Assembly (NCBI GenBank): GCA_903772945.1
Contig: CAICTM010000061.1
Span: 62,001 to 126,000 of the forward strand
Length of the DNA: 64,000 nucleotides
Origin: Seminavis robusta
Lineage: Eukaryota > Bacillariophyta > Bacillariophyceae > Naviculales > Naviculaceae
Direction of reading: 5' to 3'
Shown: one piece after another, positions 41,301-53,272 of the stretch
Layout: the number at the start of each line of letters is the position of its first letter
How positions within the stretch are numbered: the stretch's first letter is position 1
The notes under the pieces: generated by a model
What the model was told of the DNA's origin: nothing
What the model saw: only the letters and a program-made list of their open reading frames with translations
Database searches by the model: none
Made by a program: the position numbers and the translations under genes

Positions 41301-42150
41301 GGTTCTTCTCGAGTTTGGACATGGCAATTGGAAAAGCAGAAGACATGCTTTTGGATGTCCAAATGGAAGATAACCCTGGCCCTAGCCACCTCTTCTCCCT
41401 TCAAGAGGAAAGCGGCTTTCAGGTGGCCCTGAGATGTATTGACGAACAGGTAAGCAAAAGATGGAATTGTTGTGAGGAGGAGCTGATTTTTCCTTTTGTG
41501 TGCTGACGAATGTGTTGTTCCGTTTTGGTGGCCAGCACGGGTCAAACTTTGCAAAGGATCTGGCTAGCCTGGAGGAGCACACAACGCCGATTGAGTTGAC
41601 ACCTGGCGAATCGCTGTACGATTCTCCCTCTATGCCGGAACGAGGACTTTTCTTCATCGAAAAGGGTGTCATGAAAATCGAGAGGGAGTCTGGTTTAACA
41701 GCCAATACGCGCAGCCTCGCGAGCCCGTTGGCGTTCGGTGGTTCTATTTCGGAGCTCCGAATGCGCTCGGATACGATTGGACGTGACAATGCCAGAATGA
41801 AATCCACCAAGCACAGTACCCCTCACCAGCAAACCTTTCGACTCGCGAGAATAGGAGAGGGCTGGGTGGTCGGTGCCGTGGAGGCGGTGAGCGGTCTGGA
41901 GAGTGTTGGGGTTCATCTGGCAGTCACCTCGTGCCGGCTGCACCATCTATCCTATTCACGCATGGAAGAACTAGAAGCAGCCCATCCAGTTGTGATGCTA
42001 CGCTTGTACAAACTACTTTCTCACATTATGGCCAAGCAGCAAGAAATCACAATCGGGCAGCTTGGCACACTTCATACAATCATGTCATCCCCTGCGCAAA
42101 AGGGACCTGTTGGCCGCAAGGCAACGCTGATGTTTCAAAAGCTTCAATGA
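38365..42150 (+). CDS. SulP/SLC26-family anion transporter with STAS and cyclic-nucleotide-binding-like domains
   Basis: Five exons, 38365-39070, 39180-39889, 40004-40480, 40577-41449 and 41536-42150, with GT-AG introns of 109, 114, 96 and 86 bp; frames agree at all four junctions, giving 1,126 residues. Residues 1-220 are a Pro/Ser-rich cytosolic region. About 225-740 form the membrane domain (TYIGAFMFVLYH, ASGSAIQ, MGAGLAG-like and GGFGTIPSVATSHAMFA segments of SulP transporters). Residues about 748-890 are a STAS domain (LVQVVILQNYLFFGN, FVVLDMALVTGMDTSTVD). About 940-1095 look like a cNMP-binding beta-roll (LTPGESLYD, GLFFIEKGVMKIERESG). SulP-STAS-cNMP fusions are known, for example in relatives of yeast YGR125W/Vsb1 and in bacteria. 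Substrate (sulfate, bicarbonate or amino acid) cannot be told. ATG 38215 is an alternative start. Confidence 0.85.
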
Positions 42151-42394
42151 GATGATGAGATCGACTACAATACAGTGCTCTAACACTGTTCCTTTCATGA
42201 CTTTCGGGCCGAGGCGTAGATAGAGGTGTGGAAGTTGCTGTTGTAGCTGCTAGCCAATAATGCTTCAAAATAGGTTTTTTTCTCTATCTCTATATCAATT
42301 TCTCTATTTTTATACATACTGCCTATTGTGTCTGTATGGTATGGGTGCTTCATGCTGTTGGTCTGGTTTGTTGGATGCTGTTTCCCCCCTTCAA

Positions 42395-42895
42395 TTAAGC
42401 AGCCTTTGAGGCCTTGGTGTTGGCATTTGTGCCATTGTGGTACTTGGAGGTTGGTCTTTTGGTTTCCAACGCCTTGAAGAATGCCATGCCCGTGTCGCAA
42501 TCCTTTGTGGCAAACTGCTCCAACAGACCTACAATTTCTTGGGGGTTCAAACTGTGCTCACTGTTCACACTGTCTGATTGAACCCCATTCGGGTGAGGCT
42601 TTCTGTTCTGTTGGCTCTGCTCGCTGGAAGTTGCCTTGCTTGCTTCTGAGCTTAAGCCTGATTTGGATCTCTTGATTCCTCTTGTCGTATTCTTATTGTG
42701 CTTGACTTTTTGGGCTTTCAAAATATCGTGCATAGTGTAATCTAACCCAAGATTGTCACTGTCACTGTCCACTGTGAAACTGGCTTGGACATCTGCCAAA
42801 AACTGGGCTGCTTTCTTTTCGTCTTCCAGCATGGCCAAGACTTCAGGTGGGATGTTCTTCCTGTCCAAGGGGAGTGCAGAGGTGTGGTTTCCCAT
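42395..42895 (-). CDS. Small hypothetical protein, possibly N-myristoylated
   Basis: 166 residues when started at 42895, where MGNHTSALP fits the N-myristoylation pattern (Gly2, Ser6). An upstream in-frame ATG at 43021 would give 208 residues and hide this motif. After the leader, PPEVLAMLEDEKKAAQFLAD and DYTMHDILKAQKVK look helical, then comes a Lys/Ser-rich stretch, and near the end NPQEIVGLLEQFATKDCDTG and AFFKALE. No family is recognised. Convergent with SulP (244 bp between stops). Its upstream DNA is tandemly duplicated (43089-43315). Confidence 0.5.
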   Translation of the reverse strand: MGNHTSALPLDRKNIPPEVLAMLEDEKKAAQFLADVQASFTVDSDSDNLGLDYTMHDILKAQKVKHNKNTTRGIKRSKSGLSSEASKATSSEQSQQNRKPHPNGVQSDSVNSEHSLNPQEIVGLLEQFATKDCDTGMAFFKALETKRPTSKYHNGTNANTKASKAA

Positions 42896-43074
42896 GATGT
42901 TTGTTGCTGTTTTTGCTTTTGAATTGGTGCTTTTGTGGTTTTGTGAGAACTGGGAATGATGAGCAACCAAGGATGAAGGATGCACAACGCTTGGAAGCCT
43001 CCTTTGACGTTGCCGGTTCATTTTGTGTTCTTCGTTCTTTCGGATCTTCAATTATTCGATCGTACGTGTATGTT

Positions 43075-43315
43075 GTATGTTGTACTCGAGTACACTGGTA
43101 ATGCATTCCAATTCGGTTCTGGAAGTGAGCAGTAGTGAGCTTTTTTAAATAGCTAGATTCTCGGCATTAAATAGCCACTCAGAACTTTAAGTACATACAT
43201 GTTGTACTCTGTATGCATTCCAATTCGGTTCTGGCAAGAACAGTAGACTAGAGAACTGAGTTTTTTTTAAATAGCTAGCTTCCCAGCGTTAAATAGTCAT
43301 CAGAACTTTTAAGTA
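43075..43315. repeat. Tandem duplication in the upstream region of the small-protein gene
   Basis: Two units of about 112-120 bp each contain ATGCATTCCAATTCGGTTCT (43101 and 43213), then TTTTTTAAATAGCTAG, GTTAAATAG or ATTAAATAG, and CAGAACTTT...AAGTAC. The TTTAAATAG string could be a TATA-like site present twice. Function is inferred from position only. Confidence 0.65.
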
Positions 43316-43569
43316 CTAACTTGAATTACTCAGTAATTTTTCTTCGACCTTCAACTGAGAATGACCCAGGATTGCACGGCCCAGAACAAAGCAGAGCAGT
43401 AAAAGGTGTTTTTAAGACTTAGTGTTCGGCATGGCAATATGTATCTTGAACTCCAGCTTCCAACTTCCAACTCCAGCGGCTCTCCAGCGTGCGTTCCCAT
43501 TGTCTCATCCGGGAGGATCCTCTGGGAGGATCAGGTGTCTGGCTAGCTCAGGAGATCGGCCAGAAGGCA

Positions 43570-45660
43570 AAACCAGCAGCTGACTATACTTATCCCGCAG
43601 ACCTACCTTGGGAACTGAAGATCGGACCGTGAAACAAGCTATGACACAAAGACAGGACCTTCCTTGCAGCACAAGGACGAACGATACCGACCCACAATGG
43701 AACCGCCGCAAGGTGACTAGGATCAGCTCAACCACACACAGAGGTCCGCCGAGAGTGCATCCCAGGAACAAGCGAAAAGGGGTTGAACACGAAAAGACCC
43801 CCTTGAGCTGATGCGACCTGAGTGCGGACCGACCCTGTTGATTCCTCTGACATGGACACAAGTCTTGAGCCCGACCAGCCCAAGAGACGAAGAACGCTGG
43901 AACCATGGCTTGGGCATGTGAAGAGAGAGAAGAAGTGAGACTTAAGCTATCTAAGAGTGAACATGAGCTCCTCGGCGCCACAAACAGCCAGGCAGATCCA
44001 AGGGTCGCTGACGGAGAGAAGGAACCAGCCAGCCGACCCACCAACAGTGTCGCCGTAGCATGTGCATCCAGCTAAAGGAGATCTGTAATACAGTACTCTA
44101 ATGTTCCTTTCATGACAATCGGGCGGAGCTGTATAGATAGGGGTGGACAAGCAACTTCTCTGCTTGTACCTAGTAACCGGAAGCATAGAAGAAGCTGTTT
44201 TGAGGCCAGACACATGGACAGGAAAGAAGGATGGTGCCGTACATCCGAGTACAATCTGCTGGCTGCTGGAGGATGATTGCAAGGCAACGTTCGGGCACAA
44301 TCTGTTGGAGGATGGCTTTCGGTCGGAAAGAGTGCGGAAACACAGAATTATCTTGCAGAACTTCTTCAGCCCAAACCATGCAGCATCGAGAAGGGTGACG
44401 ACAAACTGCATGGGCTGTCCGGAAGAAAAGATGAAAACAAGAGTTAGGCAAGCTGACGAATGATCAATCGAATCGACGGTCTGAAAGAGTGTACGTACTT
44501 GGGGTGGTCATTCAGAGAATTGATGGCATGCGGTCAGTGGCAGGAAGGCTCACAAAGCAAGAGAACGCTTTGCATGGATGCATACGGCGAGACGAGCCCA
44601 GCCAAACACAGAAAGATCTTCCAGAACAGCTTCAGCCCAAACCATGCAACAGAGGCCTGGAGGAAAAGAATTGAAAACAAGAGTTAGGAAGCTGACGAAT
44701 CGGATCGATAAGCAAAGCGGATGCAATGTTGGTCGGCCATGCTGTCGAAGGAAAGGAGCAACGTGCGCAAACCGGACAGAACGTTTCAAATAGATAGATG
44801 GGAAGCTTATCTAACACTAAAAAGTATGAAGAATCATCACCGGTTGGGTCTTGGGCTTGGGTCTATTCAGGAGGGATATTGATGCAACCGCGGGAACGAG
44901 GAGAGTGTCCTGGCAACAACTTGACGGATCAATCTTCCTAAAGCTTGGACGAGCAGAGCAATCTGACTTGGAAGAAATGGAACCGAACTGAAACGAATCG
45001 AGCACTTGGGATATCTTCTCGAACACCAACGTCTTGAAGCCGACCAGTCCGAGCAGGGATCGTGTGCAAAACCTACCTATGTTGGGGAACCAAAGGGGAT
45101 GAGGCGGCACCGGTCGATGACCGTGAAAAAAGCAATGACACAAAGACAGGAACACGTGGACTTACCTTGCAAGATGACGAACGCAATAACCATGCAACCC
45201 AGCCAAGGAGGAACCGCCGCAAGATGACTCTGGATCCGCTCAACTCAACCGGCACAGCAGACCTACGTTGGGAACTAAAAGAGATGAGGCGGCAACGGTC
45301 GATGACCGTGAAAAAGCAATGGCACAAAAGACAGGAACAAGTGGACTTACCGTTGCACGAGGACGACCCACCCCCACAAAGGAACCACCGCAAGATGACT
45401 CTGGATCCGTTCAACCACACAGCGGTCCGCGCGAGGGTTCATCAAAGAAGAACATCTCGAGGCACGTGAACGTGGGACTCTCAATACCATCATTGTCATC
45501 GTCATGCGCCCACCCCAACAGGAACCACCGCAAGATGACTCTGGATCCGTTCAACCACACAGCGGTCCGCCGAGGGTCCATCCGTAGATGCACATCTCGA
45601 GGTACGTGAACGTGGGACTCTCAATACCATCATTGTCATCGTCATGCATGCATTTCTTTG
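43570..45660. repeat. Field of decayed interspersed tandem repeats
   Basis: Several sequence units recur in diverged form. One core, GGAACCACCGCAAGATGACT (or close), is at about 43702, 45208, 45379 and 45521, followed each time by GGATC-CTCAACC. A second (GACCGTGAAA-AAGC-ATG-CACAAAGACAGGA) is at about 43626, 45117 and 45303. A third (AACAAGAGTTAGG-AAGCTGACGAAT) is at about 44437 and 44674. The last two 140-bp units (about 45378-45511 and 45520-45648) are nearly identical. No unit keeps a long frame with recognisable protein features. It could be decayed copies of a gene or a non-coding satellite. Confidence 0.6.
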
Positions 45661-46232
45661 TCCAAGAAGAAGAAGAAGAAGGAGTTGTGATGAGAGAACG
45701 ACGATGCTTTCGATGACGAGACATGCAGCGAAACGAGTTCCCATTCGATTTGATCGCAACCCAGAAAATCAAATTTTTAAAATTGAAACTTTTAAAAACG
45801 TTTGAAAATAATATAAACTTCAAAAATGCGTTCGCGTTAGGGTAAACGATGATTTCAGAATTTTGAAATTGAACCACCTGGATTTCAAATGGAGGCGTCA
45901 TTCGGCCGTTTCCATTAAGGGGGGATTAGGGTTAATGGTAAGAAGTGTATCTTCTTTGGATCTTTGGGCCTGATTGACAGGCTTCGGATGCAAGAAAGAA
46001 GCCCCATCTACTCTGAGCATGATAGCATTATTCTCAAGTTGACACCTGTTATAACGTGTATCTAGCTAGCTAGCTAATAAGGAAGAAGCCAAGCTGTTGA
46101 AGCCATTGTTGTGGAGAGCTTTCAGATACCAATTGGCGGATTGATTGACTTTAGAAAGACAGGTTTTTGAAGTTCCGAAAATCTGTTTGACCATCGACGA
46201 GCAGCCATCACCATGTTGGCGGCATCAAGGCC
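45661..46232. other. Gap upstream of the HTTM gene
   Basis: AT-rich near 45770-45840, CTAGCTAGCTAGCTA at 46063-46076. An ATG at 46213 in a different frame precedes the HTTM start by 20 bp. No other gene. Confidence 0.4.
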
Positions 46233-48337
46233 ATGTTGGGTTGTACCTACGAGTCGTTGGCACTGTATCGAATTTCTCTGGGTCTCTTGCTGGTACTGGA
46301 ATTGGTTTCTCGATTTCGATTTCTGCATCCCTTTTATTCGGACGAAGGAACTTTGCCACTGCGGTTATTACTGCCCAAGATTGATGGGATTTACAAGATC
46401 GTCTGTCTCCACACACATCTACACGAACTCTGGCAAATCCAGGTTGTGTTGGGGATTCAGGTGGTCGCCGCTGTCTTGTTTACCGTGGGGTATCAGACCA
46501 AACTCATGACGATTCTGTCGTGGTATCTCTATCTTTCCTTGACGCTGCGCAATACCTGGCTCAACTTTATTCTCGATCGATATTTCCACTTTCTGCTCTT
46601 TTATGCCATGTTTTTGCCGTGTGATCATTGTTGGAGTCTCTCGGCGTGGTTATCTAGCAGAAAGCAACAGAATGATCAAGTCAACAACAATCAACAACCA
46701 CCCAAGCGAGAGCTGGTAGTGTCTGCGGGAACGGTATGTTGTCATGAATGCAGTTGCTCAGTTTGAAGACATTCTTTTTCTTTTGCCAGAATATCTCTCT
46801 AAACCACCGTCTTCTGTCTGCTCCTCCAATTTTCTATGCATATATATATATACATATCAGATTGCCTTGAAACTGCTCGTTGTTTGGATCTACTTGGATG
46901 CCGGAGGCGGGAAATACATGGACCCCCTTCAGGGATGGACGTACCATGCGAAACCATTGCCGGCTTTGGATACCTACACACGACACACCGTCTTTGCACG
47001 ATACATGTACGGCATGTTGGGCCCTGAAGGATTGCGGGTCATGACACCGGCCGTGGTCTACGTCGAATTGTTGGCGGCACCACTGGCATTGCTGGGAGCC
47101 TATCTGGGCAGTTCTGGCATGGCCAATACGGCCGTGTTGTTGATTTGCCAATTGCATGTGGGCATTGCACTGTGCATGAACAATGCATTTTTATTGAGTT
47201 TGGTGGCATGTACGGTGTGGTGTATTTATCTCCCCATTGGTTGGGAACGGATCAGCACCGAACAAGCCACAATAGCAACGTCCACGCCATCCGTGTCGTC
47301 GGTCGTTTCCACGTTGCTCATAGTGTCCATGGTTGCGGGCAACGTTTGGTTTGCCTTCAACAGCGGTTCTTGTGATGAAAACACAATGATATTCTACAGC
47401 ACCATCTTTCACTGTCGTTGGAATGTTTTTGTGGGAGCCGAAGAGTAAGTTTGTGAAGCATTCATTGGTGCTGTCCAGAATGCCAACATGGCGCAAAGCT
47501 GATGATTGTACTTGCTTGTTCTCCCATTGGAAATCCCGGCTTTGGTCTTGCTCAATTCAATCTTGTCGTTTCTTCTTTCTCTCCAGATATGTCACATGGG
47601 AAATTGCGCCTGGACTCTTGGTGGATGGATCCGTCGTGGATGTATGGGGACAAAAGGATGAGGTGGACTGGCGGTTGCCCGGAGCGGGGGCTCCCTGTAC
47701 ATCCACGTCTCGGCCAGGGCGATGGCGGTCCTTCCCCTATCTGGCCGAACTACAGGGGGAAGATGGAGAAGCACTCTGGTCGTATCTTTGCCGCCAGTGG
47801 GACCAAGACAACCACGTGGATCAACTGCCGGGTCGACAACTGATCAAATTCAACTTTTTCATGCTGCAAGCCGATGTCTTGCCCAACATGGGCTTTTCGG
47901 CGACGAGGAAACGACTGATTCATTCGTATGAATGCGTCAAGACAGATGCAGCTGCAATACCATCAGTAGAAGAGCAAACTCAAGAGCCAAAACCCGGTAG
48001 TAGCGATCAGGACGTGGTTGGCAGTAATATTGCGCAACAACAATCTACAGAAGGAGACGACCGAGACGAATCTGCCGAGCCCCGTGACAAAGCTCCCGAT
48101 GACACAAGCTTAGAAGAAGAAGACTCCAATGATGCAATCTCTGCAGGCGACAATGAACCTCAAGAGGCAGGCCATGCAACTGTATTGCCGGGGGCTGTCG
48201 ATTCGAGCACGTCTTCCAGTACTACCGAGGAGGCACCAACCGCAGATTCCTCGGACAGCAGCACGGGCAACGATCCGCTGCCCTCTGACGACAAAGAAAC
48301 AGACGCTGCGGAAAACAGTGTCAAAGAAGAGCTGTAG
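46233..48337 (+). CDS. HTTM-domain membrane protein (vitamin K-dependent gamma-carboxylase-like)
   Basis: Three exons, 46233-46733, 46861-47444 and 47587-48337, with GT-AG introns of 127 and 142 bp; frames agree and give 611 residues. Residues 1-400 are strongly hydrophobic and follow the HTTM pattern: [20 protein letters not shown] near the start, YSDEGTLP, a [10 protein letters not shown]-like loop, [20 protein letters not shown], then [14 protein letters not shown] and [15 protein letters not shown]. The HTTM family includes gamma-glutamyl carboxylase and many bacterial and algal proteins of unknown activity. A soluble part ([20 protein letters not shown]) follows, and from about residue 486 the tail is acidic and Ser/Thr-rich. 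An out-of-frame ATG lies at 46213, so the exact start or an upstream exon is uncertain. Confidence 0.8.
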
Positions 48338-50216
48338 TACGAAGCGAATGAATGAATGCCCCTTGAGATCCTTCCGTCTGATTGCACAAATGCCAAAAGG
48401 CAGAATCGTTGTCCCTTAAGTATATAAGCGTTGTTCTTGGCAGCAAGCTTAACCAATCTTATAGCCACTAACTTTCGCCGAGACACCAACAACAACAACC
48501 ACAGCAACTACGTGTGAATGATGCAAGCACTATTTCAGGGAGGCAGCTTGCTCACAACAGTTAGTTTTTAGAACAATCGACTAAGGTGACCGCCAAATAA
48601 CTGTGGTAGTTCCCATACCGTACCGACCACTCTATCTGTTCGCAGATCGATTTGATTTGCTCCAGCCACAAAGGATGTGCAAAAGGGCGGCGCGATGAAA
48701 GATGCATCGCTTCTGGTTGGGACTGATGGAACGTGCCTTTAAGCGGCGAAGAAATGGCCCAAAACGAATTTGCGTCCCAAGTCTCTGGGTTATTGGTTGT
48801 GTCGTCTTCCACTTGCGCACACAAAATGCGTTTGAAGAATGAATATCACAGTACTACTAGAATTGTAACGTGAGCCGTCAGGTTGGCTGAGCCATCAAAA
48901 GTTCGGTTTGTCATCAATGGCAATTCTGTTTTTTGAACTCCTCCGTAAAAGCACAGTTCCAGCCATGGGATCTGTGCCAGCACAAAACGTCTTGGTCGAG
49001 AAGCTAGCTAGCGACTACGGCAGGACCAGCGTTCCATCCAATCCAAAACAATAAAGTCCTTCATTGGTGTCAGCTCTTTCGAATCAGCGGGCAGTTAGCT
49101 TCAGCTATCGGTACTCTCATACCATACCGATAGAGTAGGTGGTGATTACCTATTTTGGGAGCATCCAAACAGAGCAAAACGTTGGTTAGAATAATGTAGT
49201 AGAAATGATGACAAGAAATGTTTGCGTCAGTCAAGGACCCCCTTGAAAGTGGCAAAGGTTATTAAGGGGGCTGTGATAGACGATGTCTTTCTTCCAGTCG
49301 ATATAAACAAGTATTGGACCACTACGGGAGTGCATCAACCCCTTCGGGGAGAAAAGCAGCCCAATACGACCACTTTTCTTTCGAGAAGGGTCTAAAGGAG
49401 ATCAAACTGGTGTGGAATGCATGATACAGTACGGTACAGTACAATGGTATCTTCTTACCTTGGAATCATTGTGTCCGTGGCCATAATATCATGGTCGCTT
49501 ATGCGGGTAGCTAGGCTAATCCAACAATTTCCTTTCCTTTCCTTTTGAAACGTAAAGAAAAGTCGCATGAGCATTCATTGGCATTAGTAAGTTGCATACG
49601 TAATAAATGTGGGCATTTGAAAACCCCCAAACCAGTCAGACATGAACTGTGGTTTGCGGATCAGTTACGTAAAACACCCAACTTATGTCCCAGATTTGTT
49701 CGGCCGAACCACTACTGCCAAGATGGCACGCTCAAAGATATCTGGTTACGACAGCAATAACAACAGCAACAACATATACACTTGTGTAGTCAATCACTCA
49801 CTCACTCACTCACTGTCTTGATCATCATTGCATTCATTCTCCCACAGGAAGAGTGTGGTGTTGCCAACCAACCAACGCCATGGCGATGAATGAATGAGTG
49901 AATGGTGGCCGTGCGTTGCGTTGGATGCAATTTTCCATTTTTATCCTTTTGTTGAACATTTTGATTATTTATGGGTTTTGGATCCTTCAAAATCTTTTGG
50001 CGTATCTTTTGAAGATCAGGTAGGTTCGGTAAACATAATTCTCCCTTAAATCATTATTGTAACATTAGCCTTATGTTTACCGCATCTACCTTTCAATTCT
50101 GACGTTTTCGACCTCAAGCTCACGATCTTTTTCGCGATCAGCTCTCTCATTTTTTGCTGACAACAGGAGCACCCTCTTGATCTCTTCTATCGGTACCAGT
50201 ATAGTTGGGCTGTAAC
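48338..50216. other. Gene-free region of about 1.9 kb
   Basis: No ATG-started frame with protein-like features. A (TCAC)n microsatellite is at 49794-49815 and an ACCATACCGATAG / CTATCGGTA inverted motif near 49105-49130. Confidence 0.4.
49794..49815 (+). repeat. (TCAC)n microsatellite
   Basis: About five and a half perfect copies of the tetranucleotide. Confidence 0.8.
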
Positions 50217-52877
50217 ATGGCAACGATGCAACTCTTTTCTCTTGTTCTGTTCCTCTCCATATTGATGTTGTTTGCCAAGAGTGTATTTTCCTTTCGGCCC
50301 TTTTTCTTGGCTCGCAATCTAAGACGACAACGACAAGGTCCCAGTGCCGCCGTTACCAAAGTCTTGTTTGGCACCCAGAGAGGAGGCGACTTGACTCCAC
50401 CACCCGCGGAACGACACGAAGATCGTGTCATTTACGCCGGTGTGGCTCCTAAAGGGTGGCCTTCCGATGTGCCACGACAATCGGAATACTCGGCCCACAA
50501 ATTACTCGATCCACCCGTGGCGGTTCCCGATCCCTACGGTTGGCTCAGAGATGACAGTCGGACTCAGCAACCCGTATTGGATCATTTGCAACAAGAAAAT
50601 GATTACACGGGCAATCTGACACAACATTTAGAAGGCTTGCGCCAAACACTCTACGACGAAATGCTGTCGAGTATTCAAGAAACCGATTACACGCTACCGC
50701 GACCCAAAGGAAAGTACTATCATTATTCACGCACGTTTCAGGGGCAATCGTATGCATCTTACTGTCGGGCACCACGAAAGCATGACAGTGACAAGGACCA
50801 TAATAATCCACTCCTCCACATGGATTGGGATGGATCTGCTGAAGCGCCCATTTTACCAGGAGAACAAGTCAAGTTGGACGTCAATGAATTAGCCAAGGGC
50901 AAAGACTATTGTGCCGTGGGAAGTGTCACCACATCTCCTTCCGATGAACTATTGGCGTATACGGTCGACTTTAAAGGAGACGAACAGTGCGAGCTCTACG
51001 TCAAACATTTAGAAACGGGAGAAATTGTCGATCACGATCCATCCCTTCAAATGTACGGCCGGGTGCTGTGGGGAAATGACGATCATACCATTTTTTATCT
51101 CAAACTCGACAGTACTTTACGACCGTATCAAGTCTATCGAAGGACTATTGGAACTGCAACAAAAGAGGACGATGAACTCTTGTTTGAAGAAACGGATGAA
51201 ATGTACTGGACATCCATCAGCAAATCACTCGATGGCAAGTATCTCTTTGTGGAAACATCCTCCACGGAAACTTCCGAAGTTCATTATTTGGATTTGAAAG
51301 ACGATAATGATAGCAGCACTCTGCAGTGTGTTGCCAAACGCCGGTTCAAAGTACTCTATGACGTCGAACATCGAAATGAACAATGGTGGATCACGTCCAA
51401 TGTCAAAGGGACACCCAATATGCGTTTGTTCACGGCTCCCGCCCAACCCAATTGTCAAGACGACTGGGCACTGGTCACCGATCCTACTACTGAAGGAACA
51501 CCATTGTTTGATGGTGGTTATGCACGAGCCTTGCATGGTGTCACGGCGTTTGCCGGGCATGTTGTGGCACAAGGACGGGAAGGAGGCATGCCTCGCGTAT
51601 GGTTGCTCACCATGGATGATATCAACAAAGTGGTAAAATTTGATACCCTGACATTTGAAGAGGAAGCCCACGATGTTGGTTTGACCAGTCACTTTGAATT
51701 TGATGTGGACAAGATTGTGGTGGCCTATGATTCCATGATTACACCCTTGCAGTACTTGGAACTGCCACTGGACAATCCGACTGATGAAAGTGAACGAACC
51801 GTGCTCAAAGACAAGCTCGTTCCGGGATATGACAAGAATCTATACAACTGTGAGCGGGTCATGGCGCTGTCGCGCGATGGCACCACGGAAATACCAGTCA
51901 ATTTGGTGTACCGAAAGGATATCATGGAACAACATGTCGCCAGTAGTGGGGGCGGCGAGCCCGTTCATTGTCACCTGTACGGTTATGGTTCCTACGAAGC
52001 TTGCATGGAAGCGTCGTTTAGTGCCACCCGACTGTCCTTGTTGAACCGAGGGATTGTCTATGCCATTGCTCAGATTCGGGGAGGTGGAGAAATGGGTCGT
52101 AAGTCACTCATTGTGTTGGATTGCAAACGCCAACTGTGCATGGTTGTTCACATCTGTACAACTTTTGTCTCTGTCTCTCAAACTCTTCAGGCCAATGGTA
52201 TGAGGAACCCAACGGTGCGAAGTACCTTTGCAAAAAGAACACATTCAATGACTTTGTAGATGTCGCTCGTTACTTGATTGATACCAAAAAGTTGACCAGC
52301 CCACAAAAACTCACTTGCGAAGGGAGAAGTGCCGGTGGACTGCTGATTGGTGCTTCAATCAATCAAGCACCAGAATTGTTCAAAGTTGCCATTCTGGGTG
52401 TGCCATTTGTGGATGTAGTGTGCACCATGATTGATGCGTCCATCCCCTTGACAACCGGGGAATGGGAAGAGTGGGGGGTAAGTTTTCCGATGATGTCACT
52501 ATTGATACAACCTGTTGGTTCTGAGCGACCGCGTTAGTCCTGACACTTTTTGAAATGTATTACGCATGCTCGCCCAGAATCCAAACGAAGAAAAGTTTCA
52601 TGAATACATGATGGAATACTCTCCCATGCAAAATGTCAAAGAAGGAGCCATCTACCCGTCCTGTTTGCTCACGGGAGGTTTGCATGACTCACGAGTAGCC
52701 TTCTGGGAACCTGCCAAGTTTGCAGCCACACTACGACATGCACAAAGCCCCGAGTCCGGCCCGGTGTGCTTGAAAATGGAGCTTTCGGCTGGTCATTTCA
52801 GCGCCAGCGACCGATACAAATATTACCGAGAACTCGCTTTTGATTATGCCTTTCTTCTGGACCAGAGAGGGCTGTAA
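50217..52877 (+). CDS. Oligopeptidase B (prolyl oligopeptidase family S9A)
   Basis: Three exons, 50217-52098, 52191-52477 and 52578-52877, with GT-AG introns of 92 and 100 bp; frames agree and give 822 residues. It should cut peptides after basic residues. The N-terminal part is the beta-propeller region (PDPYGWLRDDSR, later YPQVYRRTIG-like blocks). The alpha/beta-hydrolase part has RGGGEMGRQWYE spanning intron 1, the nucleophile in EGRSAGGLL (Ser674), the acid in GGLHDSRV (Asp760) and the base in SAGHFS (His796), so the triad is complete. The start chosen is the first ATG; the frame above begins with TTG. The leader (LFSLVLFLSILMLFAKSVFS, then FRPF) is a signal peptide with Phe just after the likely cut, as in diatom plastid preproteins. 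This location is inferred. Confidence 0.9.
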
Positions 52878-53272
52878 CTAAAAGTAAGGTATGCTATGAT
52901 CACCGCTGAACAGATGACGTTGGAAAGTCTGCCAACGTAACTGAGCCCTCTGCAACGAGCAGGGGCAAACGAACATATACAGCCACAAAAATACAAAATT
53001 ATGTTTGCCTGGCCAGTGGGCTTCTAGATGCAGAATGTTCAGAGAACAAAGCAGTCTTCTCCGTTTTTCTCGTCTTGGAGTAGCTGGCGTCCATATCTTG
53101 TAGTAGATTGTAGATTCCACCCAAAGCCCCAAAAGCCAGGCAGCATCTCGAACATCGATCTTTTTTGATTGCATCATTCATCATAATAATATCCTGCTCC
53201 ATTATTTCAGTCTCCAGTATGTTGCTCCAATCTGCCTTGCAAGTTGCAAGGCTTGCTCTAGCTAATAGGCAG
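52878..53272. other. Convergent intergenic region
   Basis: Between the 3' ends of oligopeptidase B and the LEA-like gene; nothing recognisable. Confidence 0.4.

Noticed and set aside
49545-49760. 71-codon frame in the 48-50 kb gap
   Set aside because: It starts with TTG, has no family resemblance and no support from neighbours.
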